A stretch of 64,000 nucleotides of DNA from Rhodococcoides trifolii (GTDB lineage: Bacteria; Actinomycetota; Actinomycetes; Mycobacteriales; Mycobacteriaceae): the NCBI RefSeq assembly GCF_014635345.1, contig NZ_BMCU01000006.1:310001-374000 (forward strand), written 5' to 3'. The translations under genes and the position numbers were made by a program. Below the pieces are notes generated by a model. That model saw only the letters and a list, made by a program, of their open reading frames with translations, was not told the origin of the DNA and did no database searches. Numbering within the stretch: position 1 is the stretch's first letter; the number at the start of each line of letters is the position of its first letter. Positions 1-9,795 of this stretch are shown here, in pieces.

Positions 1-20
1 TCGGCCGGTTCCGGGGACGC

Positions 21-1178
21 GTGACCCGAGTCCGGTTGGTCTGCACCCGATATCAGTACCGTCCGGGTTCGGGCTGGGCTCCGGTCGTTCCGCGGCACCG
101 CACCCTGCGCGACGTCGATTCTGTCCCGCAGATGTTCGGCTTCGACGCGATCGCCGCTGAGGGCGCCGAATACTCCGACATGGAGAACAGTGTGGTCGTC
201 GACCTCGATCTCGACGATGTGCCGCCGCTTCCTGCCCGGCCGAGCATCGTGCCGGGGAGCGTCTCGTCGGCGAACGGTGTGCTGTGGGTGTCGGATGCCG
301 AACTGCCGCTGATCGTGAGCATTGGTGCCGATGACGTCGTGGCGGAGCACGTGGTGCCCGGACGCATCGGTGTCGCGCGGCAGATCTGTGCCACGCCAAC
401 AGGGTGCTGGGTGACCGGTCCCGACGGAACCTACTGGATCGCAATCGGTCACGAGCCGATCCGTGTCGACGATCTCGCGGTCCACGCCGCTGCGGTGGTC
501 GGCGAGACGCTGCTCGTCTGTGGCGACGGAACGACGTGGCGCATCTATTCGCCCGGTGTCGAACCGGTCGATGTCGCAGCAGTAGGTGGGTACGTCGCTT
601 CTGTCGTCGCCGACGAGGGGGGGTTCGTCGCTGTCGTTCTGCCCGGCGGAGCTGTCGCCCGGTTGGTTCGGGTCACCCGAACAGGGGAGTCGACGATCGG
701 CCCTGACATTGCGCTGCTCCCGCGCGGTCACGGCAGGCCGTACCTGGGGGGCGAGCCTCTGAGGCTCGTCCGCGGTGTCGACGTGGGTGTCGTTCAACCT
801 GGTCTCGGTGTCCGTGATGTCGGAGAGAGGCTGGGACGCCATCAGCTTCACGGCGGTCGGGCGGGTCGGTTCCTGTGGACCGTCGGTCATTCGCCCGATG
901 GCACGTCCTCGGGCGGGTGGTGGCCCTTACCCGGCCCGGTGACGTTCGAGCGTACGGAGCAGTTCTGGCTGCTGACCGTGTACGACGGGCGCACTCTTCG
1001 ACCGCTGACGAGCGTGCCGGTGTCGACGAGCCAGCCTGCTGTGACCATCGACGACGACGGTCTGGTGTCGGTCACCGCCGGCGGGGTCCAGCAGTTCCGC
1101 GTCGACAGTCCGGTGATGCAACCGCCGGTCGAGCTGGACGTTGCGGGCGTGCTCGATCGATGTCGGGCGGGGTCATGA
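21..1178 (+). CDS. hypothetical protein, possibly 5'-truncated by the window edge
   Basis: This 385-aa reading frame has no recognised enzyme motif. The GTG at 21 is only the first start in view: no stop lies between it and the window edge, so the gene may begin further left. Residues about 73-140 (PGSVSSANGVLWVSD, then TGCWVTGPDGTYWIAI) alternate short hydrophobic strands with G/D turns, like a beta-propeller or other all-beta repeat. The same pattern (PGSLAAHENTLWV, SGCWVRSQDGRVHVAPDG) occurs in the gene at 13783-14664, so the two are probably diverged paralogues on either side of the DUF4132/MoxR operon. No signal peptide or membrane segment is visible. An ATG at 180 is an alternative start. 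Function unknown. Confidence 0.6.
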   Translation: MTRVRLVCTRYQYRPGSGWAPVVPRHRTLRDVDSVPQMFGFDAIAAEGAEYSDMENSVVVDLDLDDVPPLPARPSIVPGSVSSANGVLWVSDAELPLIVSIGADDVVAEHVVPGRIGVARQICATPTGCWVTGPDGTYWIAIGHEPIRVDDLAVHAAAVVGETLLVCGDGTTWRIYSPGVEPVDVAAVGGYVASVVADEGGFVAVVLPGGAVARLVRVTRTGESTIGPDIALLPRGHGRPYLGGEPLRLVRGVDVGVVQPGLGVRDVGERLGRHQLHGGRAGRFLWTVGHSPDGTSSGGWWPLPGPVTFERTEQFWLLTVYDGRTLRPLTSVPVSTSQPAVTIDDDGLVSVTAGGVQQFRVDSPVMQPPVELDVAGVLDRCRAGS

Positions 1179-1386
1179 AAGCCGTGGGACCAATCTTTGA
1201 GGCCGCAGTGTGCCGCTGGCGTGAATGCTCCAGGTCGGTAAGAACTCCGAGACGTCCAGCGATCCAGATTGCCGCGAGAAGCAACGCCGGTCCGCAGTAT
1301 CCGTGGGGCAAGGACTAGGGACTACGACGCGACCCTGTGCGCCTGCTGATCAGCCGGGCGGGATCAAGAATCAGAATGGAGCACCG

Positions 1387-1623
1387 ATGAAGGTCAAAGT
1401 GCTGATGTGTGCGGCGGGTTTCGTTGTGGGTCTGCTCGTTGTCGTCACCGTGTTCGCCACGGTTGTTCGCCCGCGGCGGGTGAACTTCGCCTACGTCGGG
1501 GGAGACGAACCGTTGTTGATCGATTACGGGTGGTGGTTGAGTGTCGCGGGCGGCGGTGTGGTCGGCGCGGTTGCGGGCTTGTTGCTGGCGATCTCTATCG
1601 TTCGGCGTCGACGGAACCCGTGA
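1387..1623 (+). CDS. small two-helix membrane protein
   Basis: This 78-aa protein starts at an ATG preceded by GGAG (1378-1381) at good spacing. It has two hydrophobic segments: residues 6-27 (LMCAAGFVVGLLVVVTVFATVV) and about 50-72 (SVAGGGVVGAVAGLLLAISIV). A charged RPRRVNF link joins them and the protein ends in basic RRRRNP. That layout fits a small inner-membrane protein. No family was recognised. It lies between the hypothetical gene at 21-1178 and the large operon at 1993. Confidence 0.5.
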   Translation: MKVKVLMCAAGFVVGLLVVVTVFATVVRPRRVNFAYVGGDEPLLIDYGWWLSVAGGGVVGAVAGLLLAISIVRRRRNP

Positions 1624-1992
1624 AGTCTGCACTGGGGCAATCGATCATGATCAGCCAAGCGGTCCCCATCTCCGACCGGGAACCGTGTGCGTGTGGTAAC
1701 CGATAGTTCGCCCGTACGGAGTAATTCTCCTCTGGGAATCACGACATCGCAGTCACGTCCGGGTGGAGGAGTGCGGCTGAGGACCTGGTAGGTATCCGAG
1801 GTCAAGAAGAGAGGGGTGCGTGAAGATGGCGAGGATTTCGCGCGCACCCGCGTCGTCCGATATGAAGGCGACAAATGTCGGGGGCCTGGTGGATCGAGCA
1901 CACCCTCGAGGTCGATATGTCCGCTCCGAGATCGTTCGTACCGCTATCATTTTGCCACGTGCACAGACCGGGTCGGGACCTCGAGGAGATGT
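1624..1992. other. intergenic region upstream of the DUF4132/MoxR operon
   Basis: No convincing gene is seen in these 369 bases. The stretch before 1993 includes a TATCAT hexamer near 1943 that could be a -10 element, and the sequence AGGAGA (1984-1989) used by the following gene. It probably carries the operon promoter, but no operator palindrome stands out. Confidence 0.35.
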
Positions 1993-4900
1993 GTGAATCA
2001 CGCAGCGATGGACCGCACCGTGACTGATCCGGAAACGCAGTTCGCGCCACCGGCAGCGTGGCTTCCAATGCGGTATCCGCGTCACGGTGGTTTTCCTGCC
2101 CGCGCGAAGCCCGTCGACCCCGGCGCAGGAGATGCTCTCGACAACCACTTGGAGAAGAACGAGCAGGCGCTGCACTGGGCTGCATGGGAATTGGAGAACA
2201 ATCCGGAACCCCACGAGTGGGTAATAGCGGCACGGCGATACCTCGCTGGGGACGTTACCGCAGTCGGTGCGGCAGCGGCATACGTCGTTTTGACGCGGGC
2301 CGGAATCGACCTTAGGGACCGAAAGAACCTGGTCGTGGACGGCTGGGTGGCGAGATACGGTCTTCCCTTCGCTGTGGAAGCCGCCATGCGTGCATCGGAC
2401 ATGGGTTACGTCAGAACTCGGGTGCCGGTTCCGACGAACAGCGGCCACCTCATCATCGTGATGGAGAACTCCGATAACGCGGTTTCATCGCGGTACTCGG
2501 AACCGTCACATTACGAAGTCGAGGTGCTGGCTCAGGTCGACGACCCCGATAAGCAGATCATCTACACCCCGCGCGAGTACATGCTCGACCGACTCCGTGA
2601 GCTGTTGGCAGTCACCTCCGAGGAGTCGTATGCAGCCGCGCGTGATCTCGCGGCGCCGCTGCGCAGCAACACCGTTCGACGCTTGACCGCCAGCTTCCTC
2701 TTCCCCACCGAACGGCAGTGGTCCGACGATCTCACTGAACACTTGCGAGCTACCCCCTATCACTGGCAGACGCATCTCTACGCCTCCTGCAACACCGTCG
2801 CCGACGTAAAACGCGCAGAGGGCGAACAATGGGGTCAGATGTGGCTGAACTCGGACGAGATCACGGCCGCCGTCGTCGAAGGTGTCGGAACGGCCATCAC
2901 ACCGTTGCTCGTTGCAGCTGCCGATGAACCAATTCACTACTACAGCTCCGAGAAGGATGCGCGTCTGCTTCGCATTCTTCACGCTTTCTCTGCCATCCCC
3001 ACGGACGAGGCATTCACGGCACTTCTCCACCGCGCGAACGTCAAGAACGGCTTACCGGCGCTCCTGCATGCCATGACGCATTTCCCGCGCCGCGCACTGA
3101 GACTTCTGGCGCAGGAAGAGTCGACCCTCTTCGATCGCCACGTCCTGCAAAACCGCACCCTCGCAATCGAACTCGCGGACTCGCTGCCGGATCGTCACCG
3201 GCGGCGAATCGTGGATCTGACCACCGAGGTTCCGGTCGCCGACGACCTTCCCGGGGTACTGGCGGTTCCGCCGTGGACGGAGAACAAGCTTCCCGCGCAG
3301 ACGGTCGTTGTCGACGATCTGACCGCTCCGCACATCCAGCGAATCGATTGGCTACCAGGTGAAGTAGAGGAGCTGAAAAACTCGCGCCACGAGTTCTCCT
3401 ACTACACCTGGGAACAGCAGAGCCAGTACTTCAAAGACACGAAACCGCAGGACCTTCACGAGTGGTACGCGCTGACGACGTTCCTGATCGGTCCCGAGGA
3501 CGTGGCCCGGAAACTCCTGTCCGAGTGGCCGGGTACCACCCTCAAGGAACCGCTTCGGGTGGTCGCACGGTTCGAGCTCGAAGCCCTGCCGTTCATGCTT
3601 CGAATGGCTCGCGCACACCCCGGGGCCGCGGCTCCGTATCTGATGCCGTTCGTCGATCTCGATGTCGCCCGCCTGCACGCGACGATGTTCGCGACCCGAA
3701 AGAATTTACGTAAGCCAGCGTTGGCGTGGCTGGTGCGCCACGCCGACGACGCCGTCACTTTGCTGATGCCCGACGCGATCGGACCGCTGGGCGCGCAACG
3801 AGACCACGCGGAGGCAGCACTGCGAGGGTTGGCGTCGGCGACCACGCGAGAAACGGTCATCGAGGGTGCGCGTCAATTCGGTCCCGAGGCGGTGACCGCC
3901 GCCAAGACGATCGTCGACTTCGATCCGCTGCAGATGCTCCCAAAGAGAATCCCGCGAACACCACCGTGGGTGGACATCGAATGGCTGCCCCCAATTCTCG
4001 TCTCCGATCGGGCCGCGAAGCTCCCGACGACGGCCGTCGCGAACATCTTGACCATGTGCGCCATCGGCACGGTCGACGCGCCGTACGCGGGCCTCGAGAC
4101 GGTAAACGACTTCTGCGACCGCGCATCCCTGGCGTCGACGATGTGGGAGGTTTTCGAGAGGTGGTGGGGCGACGGCGCACCGTCGAAGGACAACTGGGCC
4201 ATCATGGCCCTCGGGTGGCTCGGTGACGACAGCGTGGTCTCGAAACTGGCACCGTTAATCCGTCGGTGGCCGGGTGAGAGCGGCACTGCCCGTGCTCAAC
4301 TCGGACTCGACGCACTGGCCGCTCTCGGCTCGTCGCGGGCGTTGACCGAACTCGATCACATCGCACGCAACATGAAGTTCAAGTCCCTCAAATCGGGAGC
4401 AGCTCAGCGTGTCGCCGAGGTCGCCGAGAGCCTGGGACTCGACCGAGAGCAGTTGGCCGATCGAATCGTGCCCGACCTCGATCTCGCATCCGACGGAACG
4501 ATGACCTTCGAATACGGGACCCGCTCGTTCACCGTCGGTTTCAACGAAGCGTTGGTCCCGTACGTCGTCGACGATTCCGGCAAAAAATCCGCCAGCCTCC
4601 CGAAACCGAAATCCGGGGACGATGCCGTGCTCGCGGAAGAATCGAAACAGAAATTTGCGGCTCTGAAAAGAGAAGCGAAAACCGTTGCAGCCGAGCAGGT
4701 GAAGCGTCTGAACCGGTCGATGGTGATCGGCCGACGGTGGAGTCCGGACGAATTCCGCACGTACGTACTCGGTCACCCGCTGATGATCCACGTCGCCCGC
4801 CGGCTGCTGTGGGCGTCGTTCGACGGCACCTCACCCGCCGTGGTGTTCCGGGTGGCGGAAGACTCGACGTTGGCCGACATCGACGACTCCACAGTCGAAC

Positions 4901-5355
4901 TCCCGGACGGTCCGATCGGCCTCGTCCACCCTGCGCACATCCCCGATACCGTGGGCACCTGGTCGGACGTCTTCGCCGACTACGAAATTTTGCAACCATT
5001 TCCGCAGCTGGGTCGGGCGGTACGTGACCCGCTGCCAGGCGACTTCGACGGAACCGGATTGTCGCGGTTCACCGGTGTCACCGCGACACCGAGCCAGGCG
5101 CTGCGGCTGACGTATCGAGGGTGGGAACCGGTGTGGGAGAACCCAGATGGGTGGGGGCAAGGGTTGCTGTACCGCCTGAGCGACGACGTCTCCGTACTCC
5201 TCGGGCTCGAACCGGGGATGGGCACAGGGGATCCCTACAACGGGTACCCCGATCAGACGCTGAGATCGGTGACTCTGCGCGGCGGGACTCTGGACGACGT
5301 CGACCGCGCGGCGGTCAGCGAACTCATCGCCGACCTCGACGGATTCGCCACGTGA
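1993..5355 (+). CDS. DUF4132 domain protein (YehI/MolR-like), first gene of a MoxR-VWA operon
   Basis: This 1120-aa cytosolic protein has long helical, HEAT-like stretches in its middle and a C-terminal DUF4132 domain. The hallmark is at about residues 890-965: a lysine-rich helix (LKREAKTVAAEQVKRL) followed by RRWSPDEFRTYVLGHPLMIHVARRLLWA. DUF4132 proteins such as E. coli YehI are encoded with a MoxR ATPase, a VWA protein and a SWIM protein, as here. The biochemical role of the family is not established. The GTG at 1993 was chosen for AGGAGA just upstream; ATG 2008 and GTG 2020 are alternatives. Its stop overlaps the next start (GTGA at 5352-5355), so translation is probably coupled. Confidence 0.85.
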   Translation: MNHAAMDRTVTDPETQFAPPAAWLPMRYPRHGGFPARAKPVDPGAGDALDNHLEKNEQALHWAAWELENNPEPHEWVIAARRYLAGDVTAVGAAAAYVVLTRAGIDLRDRKNLVVDGWVARYGLPFAVEAAMRASDMGYVRTRVPVPTNSGHLIIVMENSDNAVSSRYSEPSHYEVEVLAQVDDPDKQIIYTPREYMLDRLRELLAVTSEESYAAARDLAAPLRSNTVRRLTASFLFPTERQWSDDLTEHLRATPYHWQTHLYASCNTVADVKRAEGEQWGQMWLNSDEITAAVVEGVGTAITPLLVAAADEPIHYYSSEKDARLLRILHAFSAIPTDEAFTALLHRANVKNGLPALLHAMTHFPRRALRLLAQEESTLFDRHVLQNRTLAIELADSLPDRHRRRIVDLTTEVPVADDLPGVLAVPPWTENKLPAQTVVVDDLTAPHIQRIDWLPGEVEELKNSRHEFSYYTWEQQSQYFKDTKPQDLHEWYALTTFLIGPEDVARKLLSEWPGTTLKEPLRVVARFELEALPFMLRMARAHPGAAAPYLMPFVDLDVARLHATMFATRKNLRKPALAWLVRHADDAVTLLMPDAIGPLGAQRDHAEAALRGLASATTRETVIEGARQFGPEAVTAAKTIVDFDPLQMLPKRIPRTPPWVDIEWLPPILVSDRAAKLPTTAVANILTMCAIGTVDAPYAGLETVNDFCDRASLASTMWEVFERWWGDGAPSKDNWAIMALGWLGDDSVVSKLAPLIRRWPGESGTARAQLGLDALAALGSSRALTELDHIARNMKFKSLKSGAAQRVAEVAESLGLDREQLADRIVPDLDLASDGTMTFEYGTRSFTVGFNEALVPYVVDDSGKKSASLPKPKSGDDAVLAEESKQKFAALKREAKTVAAEQVKRLNRSMVIGRRWSPDEFRTYVLGHPLMIHVARRLLWASFDGTSPAVVFRVAEDSTLADIDDSTVELPDGPIGLVHPAHIPDTVGTWSDVFADYEILQPFPQLGRAVRDPLPGDFDGTGLSRFTGVTATPSQALRLTYRGWEPVWENPDGWGQGLLYRLSDDVSVLLGLEPGMGTGDPYNGYPDQTLRSVTLRGGTLDDVDRAAVSELIADLDGFAT

Positions 5356-6440
5356 ACAACCGAATTCAGAGACCGCCGGCCGAGGTCCGGTACGCCGACG
5401 AACTCGCTCTCCTTGCGGGGGAGGACAGTGGTCCTCGCCCGCCGGGCTGGGCGATGACACTTCGAGCGGCTCGCACCTTCGTCATGGGAGACGACGACCG
5501 AAACATACGAGGCAAGTACGTCGGGGACCCGTCCCTGGTCGAACGGTCGCTGGTGACGTTGGCCACCACGAGGGGCCTCATGCTCGTCGGCGAGCCGGGA
5601 ACCGCGAAATCGCTGCTATCGGAGCTGATCTCGGCCGCCGTGAGCGGCGACTCGACTCTGACCATCCAGGGAGGCGCCGCCACCACCGAGGACCAGATTC
5701 GATATTCCTGGAACTACGCTCTTCTGGTCGCGGAAGGTCCGTCCGTTCGTGCCCTCGTACCGGCTCCCATGCTGCGCGGAATGGGAGAAGGGCGCATCGT
5801 CAGGTTCGAGGAGATCACCCGATGCCCGCTCGAAGTGCAGGACACCCTGCTGTCGTTGCTGTCGGAGCGGGTCCTCGCCGTGCCGGAACTGACCGGCGAC
5901 GACGCCATGGTCTACGCCCGTGACGGGTTCAACATCATCGCCACAGCGAACACCCGCGACCGAGGGGTCAACGAGATGAGCGCTGCGCTCAAGCGACGCT
6001 TCAACTTCGAGACCGTTCACCCGATCTCGGACTTCGACACCGAGGTCGACCTGGTCCGCACGGAATCTGCAGCGCTGCTCCGAGCGTCCGGCGTCACCAT
6101 CGATCAAGATCCGGCGCTGACCGAACTGCTGGTGACCCTGTTCCGAGACCTACGCACAGGAACGACGTCGGATGGAACAGCGGTCGAGAAACTGTCCTCG
6201 GTGATGAGCACGGCGGAGGCCGTGTCTCTCGCGCACGCCACCGGCATTCGAGGATGGTTCCTGCGCGGCGACACGGGTACCGTCGCCGATCTCGCGGAAT
6301 CCCTTGCCGGGACCGCATCGAAGGACAGCGCAGAAGACGCGGCACGCCTCGGTCGTTACATCGAGCGCCAGGCGCACAGGTACTCGGGTTCGGCATGGCA
6401 TGAACTGCGCGAGGCCCACTCGGGTCCACCGCGCCGATGA
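5352..6440 (+). CDS. MoxR-family AAA+ ATPase (YehL-like)
   Basis: This 362-aa ATPase has Walker A GEPGTAKS at residues 80-87, a Walker B-like IVRFEEI segment and a sensor-1 IIATANTRD stretch. It then has the RRFNFE segment typical of MoxR ATPases that act on VWA partners. By family analogy it hydrolyses ATP to remodel a client presented by the VWA protein encoded two genes downstream. The GTG start overlaps the stop of the DUF4132 gene by four bases, and its own stop overlaps the next ATG (ATGA at 6437-6440). E. coli yehL has the same neighbours. Confidence 0.88.
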   Translation: MNNRIQRPPAEVRYADELALLAGEDSGPRPPGWAMTLRAARTFVMGDDDRNIRGKYVGDPSLVERSLVTLATTRGLMLVGEPGTAKSLLSELISAAVSGDSTLTIQGGAATTEDQIRYSWNYALLVAEGPSVRALVPAPMLRGMGEGRIVRFEEITRCPLEVQDTLLSLLSERVLAVPELTGDDAMVYARDGFNIIATANTRDRGVNEMSAALKRRFNFETVHPISDFDTEVDLVRTESAALLRASGVTIDQDPALTELLVTLFRDLRTGTTSDGTAVEKLSSVMSTAEAVSLAHATGIRGWFLRGDTGTVADLAESLAGTASKDSAEDAARLGRYIERQAHRYSGSAWHELREAHSGPPRR

Positions 6441-8626
6441 ACTCGGTCGTCGTCATCGGAATCAGTCACGGCAGCCCGGCATGTGCCCGGATCGTCGCGG
6501 ACACCGTCCACCGACTCCGCCCGGCACACGTACTCGTCGAAGGGCCGGCCGATCTCAATGCGCTCGCGCCGGACCTCACCCGCGACCACGAGTTACCGAT
6601 CGCGGTGCTGTCCCATGTGCGGCGCGGCAACGTCACCCGAGTCATCACGACCGCCTACACGCACTGGTCACCGGAGTGGATTGCCCTCCGCGCCGCCGCG
6701 TCCGTAGGAGCTCAGACACACTTCATCGATCTTCCGACCTGGCATCGCGACTTCGAGACGAGGGCGCCCCAGTACGGGTCCACAGCAGCATCACTCCTGC
6801 GGCGACTGGGCGTCGACACGATGGGCGCCGCCTGGGATCACATCGTCGAATCAAGGGCGTTCTCCCATCCCCCGGCCGACCTTGCGGCAGTGATCGACGA
6901 CTATTTCGACACACTCCGCCCCGCCGAGGACACGGTGTCCGCACGCGAGCGATTCATGACCGGATGGGTGCGCGCAGCGCGCGATCGTGACGGCTCGGGG
7001 CCTGTGGTCGTGGTGTGCGGAGGACTCCACCGACCGGCCATCCTCGCAGGCCTCGCGACCGACGAGGTGACAGACGGCTCGTGGCCCGAGATACCGGTGG
7101 CCGACGACGATATGGACGTCGGGAGCTACCTGGTGCCCACTTCCTACGGACGCCTGCAGATCGATTCCCCGTGGTGGTACGAGACTCTTTGGGAAGCAGG
7201 AGATTCCGCGGCCGAGGTGGCCCTCGACGCGGTCGTACGCGATCTACGCACGCGCGGACACGCGGTGTCGACAGCCGATTTCATCGCCTGCCGAACGCAA
7301 TTGCACGCCCTCGCCGCCACGCGGTCGCATCGAACACCAACGCGGATCGACGTGTTCGACGCGGTGGCGAGCACCCTCGTCGACGAGGCGCTGGCGTCCC
7401 CTCTGCCCTGGACTCGGTCCGACAGGCCGCAACCCAGCGAGCACCCGGTCCTTGCATCGTGCTCGAAGACCATGCGAGGGAGACGGTTCGGATCTCTGCA
7501 CCCCCGCACTCCGGCACCGGGCCTGGTGCACCACGTCGACCTGCTTCTCGAAGAACTCGCCCTCGGGCCCGGCACCGTCGAACTCGACCTGACCGCCCCG
7601 CCGGACCGCCGGCGCAGTCGAGTACTCCACCAACTGCGGGTCGCGGGAATTCCCGGGTTCGACCGCCGACTCGGCCCCGGATCCGGAAACGAAGTGAACA
7701 CGTCCGAGCAGTGGTCGATCGCCGAGGGTGTCGATCGCCTTCCGTCCCTGGTCGAGGCTGCCGCCTACGGACACACGCTGGTCGACGTGACCGGTTACAT
7801 GCTCGAATCCTCGCTCCGCGCAGCTCGTTCCGACGTGGCACTCATCGCCGCGACGTTGTTCGACGCGGTCCTGTGTGGAGTGGATTCGGTGTCGAACCGG
7901 TCGGCCTCGCAGGCCGTCGCATCAATCGCGAGCAGCGCAGACCTCGCCGGAGTGGGAGTGATGTTGCGTTCGGTACTCGGCTTGTGGCGCCACGACGTCG
8001 TGCTCGGGAGCGGGGGATCAACCTTGCTCGGTGCAGTGATCGATGCCGCATCCTCGCGCACGGTCGATCTTGCACGCAGGACCCGCGCCGCCGCGGGCGG
8101 AGCCGACGCCGGCCGCATCGGTGCCCTCGCTGCGCTGTCGGATGCGATGACCTACGCGGCCGACGTGGTGACCGAGAATCACGCACCGGAGCTGGCGGCT
8201 CTGGCCGATGATGTCCACGCCGCCGTCGACATCAGAGGTGCAGCACTCGGCACCGTGTGGTCCACAACATCGGCTGTCGCCGCGTCCGCTGCTGTGCGGT
8301 CGGTCCCGACCGACCGACTCGGTGACTGGCTGTGCGGGTTGTTCGCGGTGGCACGAGAGGCGTTTCTCGACGCACAGTCCGGCGGCGCTGTTCTCGGAGC
8401 GGTCGACGACGTCGTCCGGAACTTCACCGAACACGAATTCCTGATGGCATTACCGGCCCTGCGCCAGTCGTTCGAGTACTTCCCGCCGCGTGAGCGCGCA
8501 CGAATTGCGCTGCGCATCACCGCCCCGACCCCTCCGGTCGAGACCGGTCACGGTCACGAGATCGTCACCGCCGGTGCGGGACTCGACGAGAGGGTCGATC
8601 ACGCGCTGGCCCGGGTCGGTCTGTGA
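6437..8626 (+). CDS. DUF5682 family protein (YehM-like)
   Basis: This 729-aa protein begins with the family signature GISHGSPACARIVADTVHRLRP followed by VLVEGPADLN, which recalls the GIrHHGPgSAr...VLIEGP start of DUF5682 proteins and the TraB/ChaN-like fold. The N-terminal third is the recognisable domain. The rest is alanine-rich and helical with no catalytic motif I can name. It sits third in the five-gene operon, overlapping its neighbours by four bases upstream and about one base downstream. E. coli YehM occupies the same slot. It is presumably a soluble component or client of the MoxR-VWA machine; its activity is unknown. Confidence 0.82.
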   Translation: MNSVVVIGISHGSPACARIVADTVHRLRPAHVLVEGPADLNALAPDLTRDHELPIAVLSHVRRGNVTRVITTAYTHWSPEWIALRAAASVGAQTHFIDLPTWHRDFETRAPQYGSTAASLLRRLGVDTMGAAWDHIVESRAFSHPPADLAAVIDDYFDTLRPAEDTVSARERFMTGWVRAARDRDGSGPVVVVCGGLHRPAILAGLATDEVTDGSWPEIPVADDDMDVGSYLVPTSYGRLQIDSPWWYETLWEAGDSAAEVALDAVVRDLRTRGHAVSTADFIACRTQLHALAATRSHRTPTRIDVFDAVASTLVDEALASPLPWTRSDRPQPSEHPVLASCSKTMRGRRFGSLHPRTPAPGLVHHVDLLLEELALGPGTVELDLTAPPDRRRSRVLHQLRVAGIPGFDRRLGPGSGNEVNTSEQWSIAEGVDRLPSLVEAAAYGHTLVDVTGYMLESSLRAARSDVALIAATLFDAVLCGVDSVSNRSASQAVASIASSADLAGVGVMLRSVLGLWRHDVVLGSGGSTLLGAVIDAASSRTVDLARRTRAAAGGADAGRIGALAALSDAMTYAADVVTENHAPELAALADDVHAAVDIRGAALGTVWSTTSAVAASAAVRSVPTDRLGDWLCGLFAVAREAFLDAQSGGAVLGAVDDVVRNFTEHEFLMALPALRQSFEYFPPRERARIALRITAPTPPVETGHGHEIVTAGAGLDERVDHALARVGL

Positions 8627-9795
8627 TGAGCACCGATCGATGGAGATTGATACTCGGTACCGCGGCCGCCGGGGTGCTCGGTGACGCCACCGGCGCCGCG
8701 GCAGAGCAGGACGCCTCCCTGGAATGGCTCTACAGCCGCGATCCGTCTCGGACGCTGCGCGGCGTCCGGGCCGGTTCGTCCCGCACGGTCTCGAACGACG
8801 ACGGGACCCTCCCTCGGCGGCGGGGAGAACCGCGCGATCGCCCCAGCGGCGTCGGGACCACGTCGGTGACAGCGGTGGACTGGCTCGACGACATTCACCG
8901 GTTGTTCCCGCGTGAAACCGTCCACCGGCTCGAGCGCGACGCCGTCGAGAAATACGAGATCACCGAAGTGATCACCGACATCGACGCGCTGCAACGCATC
9001 GAACCGAGTGTGTCGCTCCTTCGTGCAGTCATGCGAACGAAGCATCTGATGGACCCGCGGGTCCTCACCCTCGCGAAGAAGACCGTCGACACAGTGCTGC
9101 GCGAGCTGATCGAGAAACTGTCGGTGGACGTGCGTCGAACCTTCCACGGAACCCGCAGCCGCCACCGCACGGCGTTCCGCAACTCCCGTAACTTCGACTT
9201 CCCAGCAACCGTGCGCGCCAACCTGAAACACTGGTCTCCGGCGACGCGGCGCATCACCATCGAGACCCCGCTGTTCACCTCACGCACCCGCCGACACATC
9301 GACACATGGACACTCGTCCTTCTCGTCGATCAGTCCGGTTCGATGATCGACTCGGTCATCCACTCTGCCGTCACCGCAGCATGTTTCTGGAACATCCCGG
9401 GTCTGAAAACCCACCTGATCGCCTACGACACCCACGTCGTCGACCTCACCTCGGAGGTCGACGACCCGGTCGAGCTCCTGATGGGTGTACAGCTCGGCGG
9501 AGGCAACGACGGAGCGAAAGCCGTGGACTACGCAGCGCAACTCGTCGACTCACCGCGCCGAACCATCGTGGTGATCATTTCCGACCTGTACGAAAGCGAC
9601 CCCGATGGCTTCGTGCGCAGCATCACCCGTCTCACCGACGACGGCGTCCGAGTGCTCGCTCTCGCGGCGCTCGACGAAGGGGGAGAACCGGACTACGACC
9701 GTGAGATCGGCCGCAGACTGTCCCGGATCGGCGTTCACGTCGGCGCGATGACACCGGGCGCCCTCGCCGAGTTCGTCGCGGACAGCATGACATGA
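8626..9795 (+). CDS. VWA domain protein (YehP/CoxE-like)
   Basis: This 389-aa protein carries a von Willebrand factor A domain in its C-terminal half. The metal-dependent adhesion site is seen as LLVDQSGSM at about residues 232-240, followed by TVVVIISDLYES further on, which supplies the later MIDAS acidic residues. The N-terminal half is charged and helical. VWA proteins pair with MoxR ATPases as adaptor and effector; here the MoxR gene is two genes upstream. The ATG at 8626 overlaps the previous stop (TGATG); a GTG one codon earlier is possible. The stop overlaps the SWIM gene (ATGA at 9792-9795). Confidence 0.88.
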   Translation: MSTDRWRLILGTAAAGVLGDATGAAAEQDASLEWLYSRDPSRTLRGVRAGSSRTVSNDDGTLPRRRGEPRDRPSGVGTTSVTAVDWLDDIHRLFPRETVHRLERDAVEKYEITEVITDIDALQRIEPSVSLLRAVMRTKHLMDPRVLTLAKKTVDTVLRELIEKLSVDVRRTFHGTRSRHRTAFRNSRNFDFPATVRANLKHWSPATRRITIETPLFTSRTRRHIDTWTLVLLVDQSGSMIDSVIHSAVTAACFWNIPGLKTHLIAYDTHVVDLTSEVDDPVELLMGVQLGGGNDGAKAVDYAAQLVDSPRRTIVVIISDLYESDPDGFVRSITRLTDDGVRVLALAALDEGGEPDYDREIGRRLSRIGVHVGAMTPGALAEFVADSMT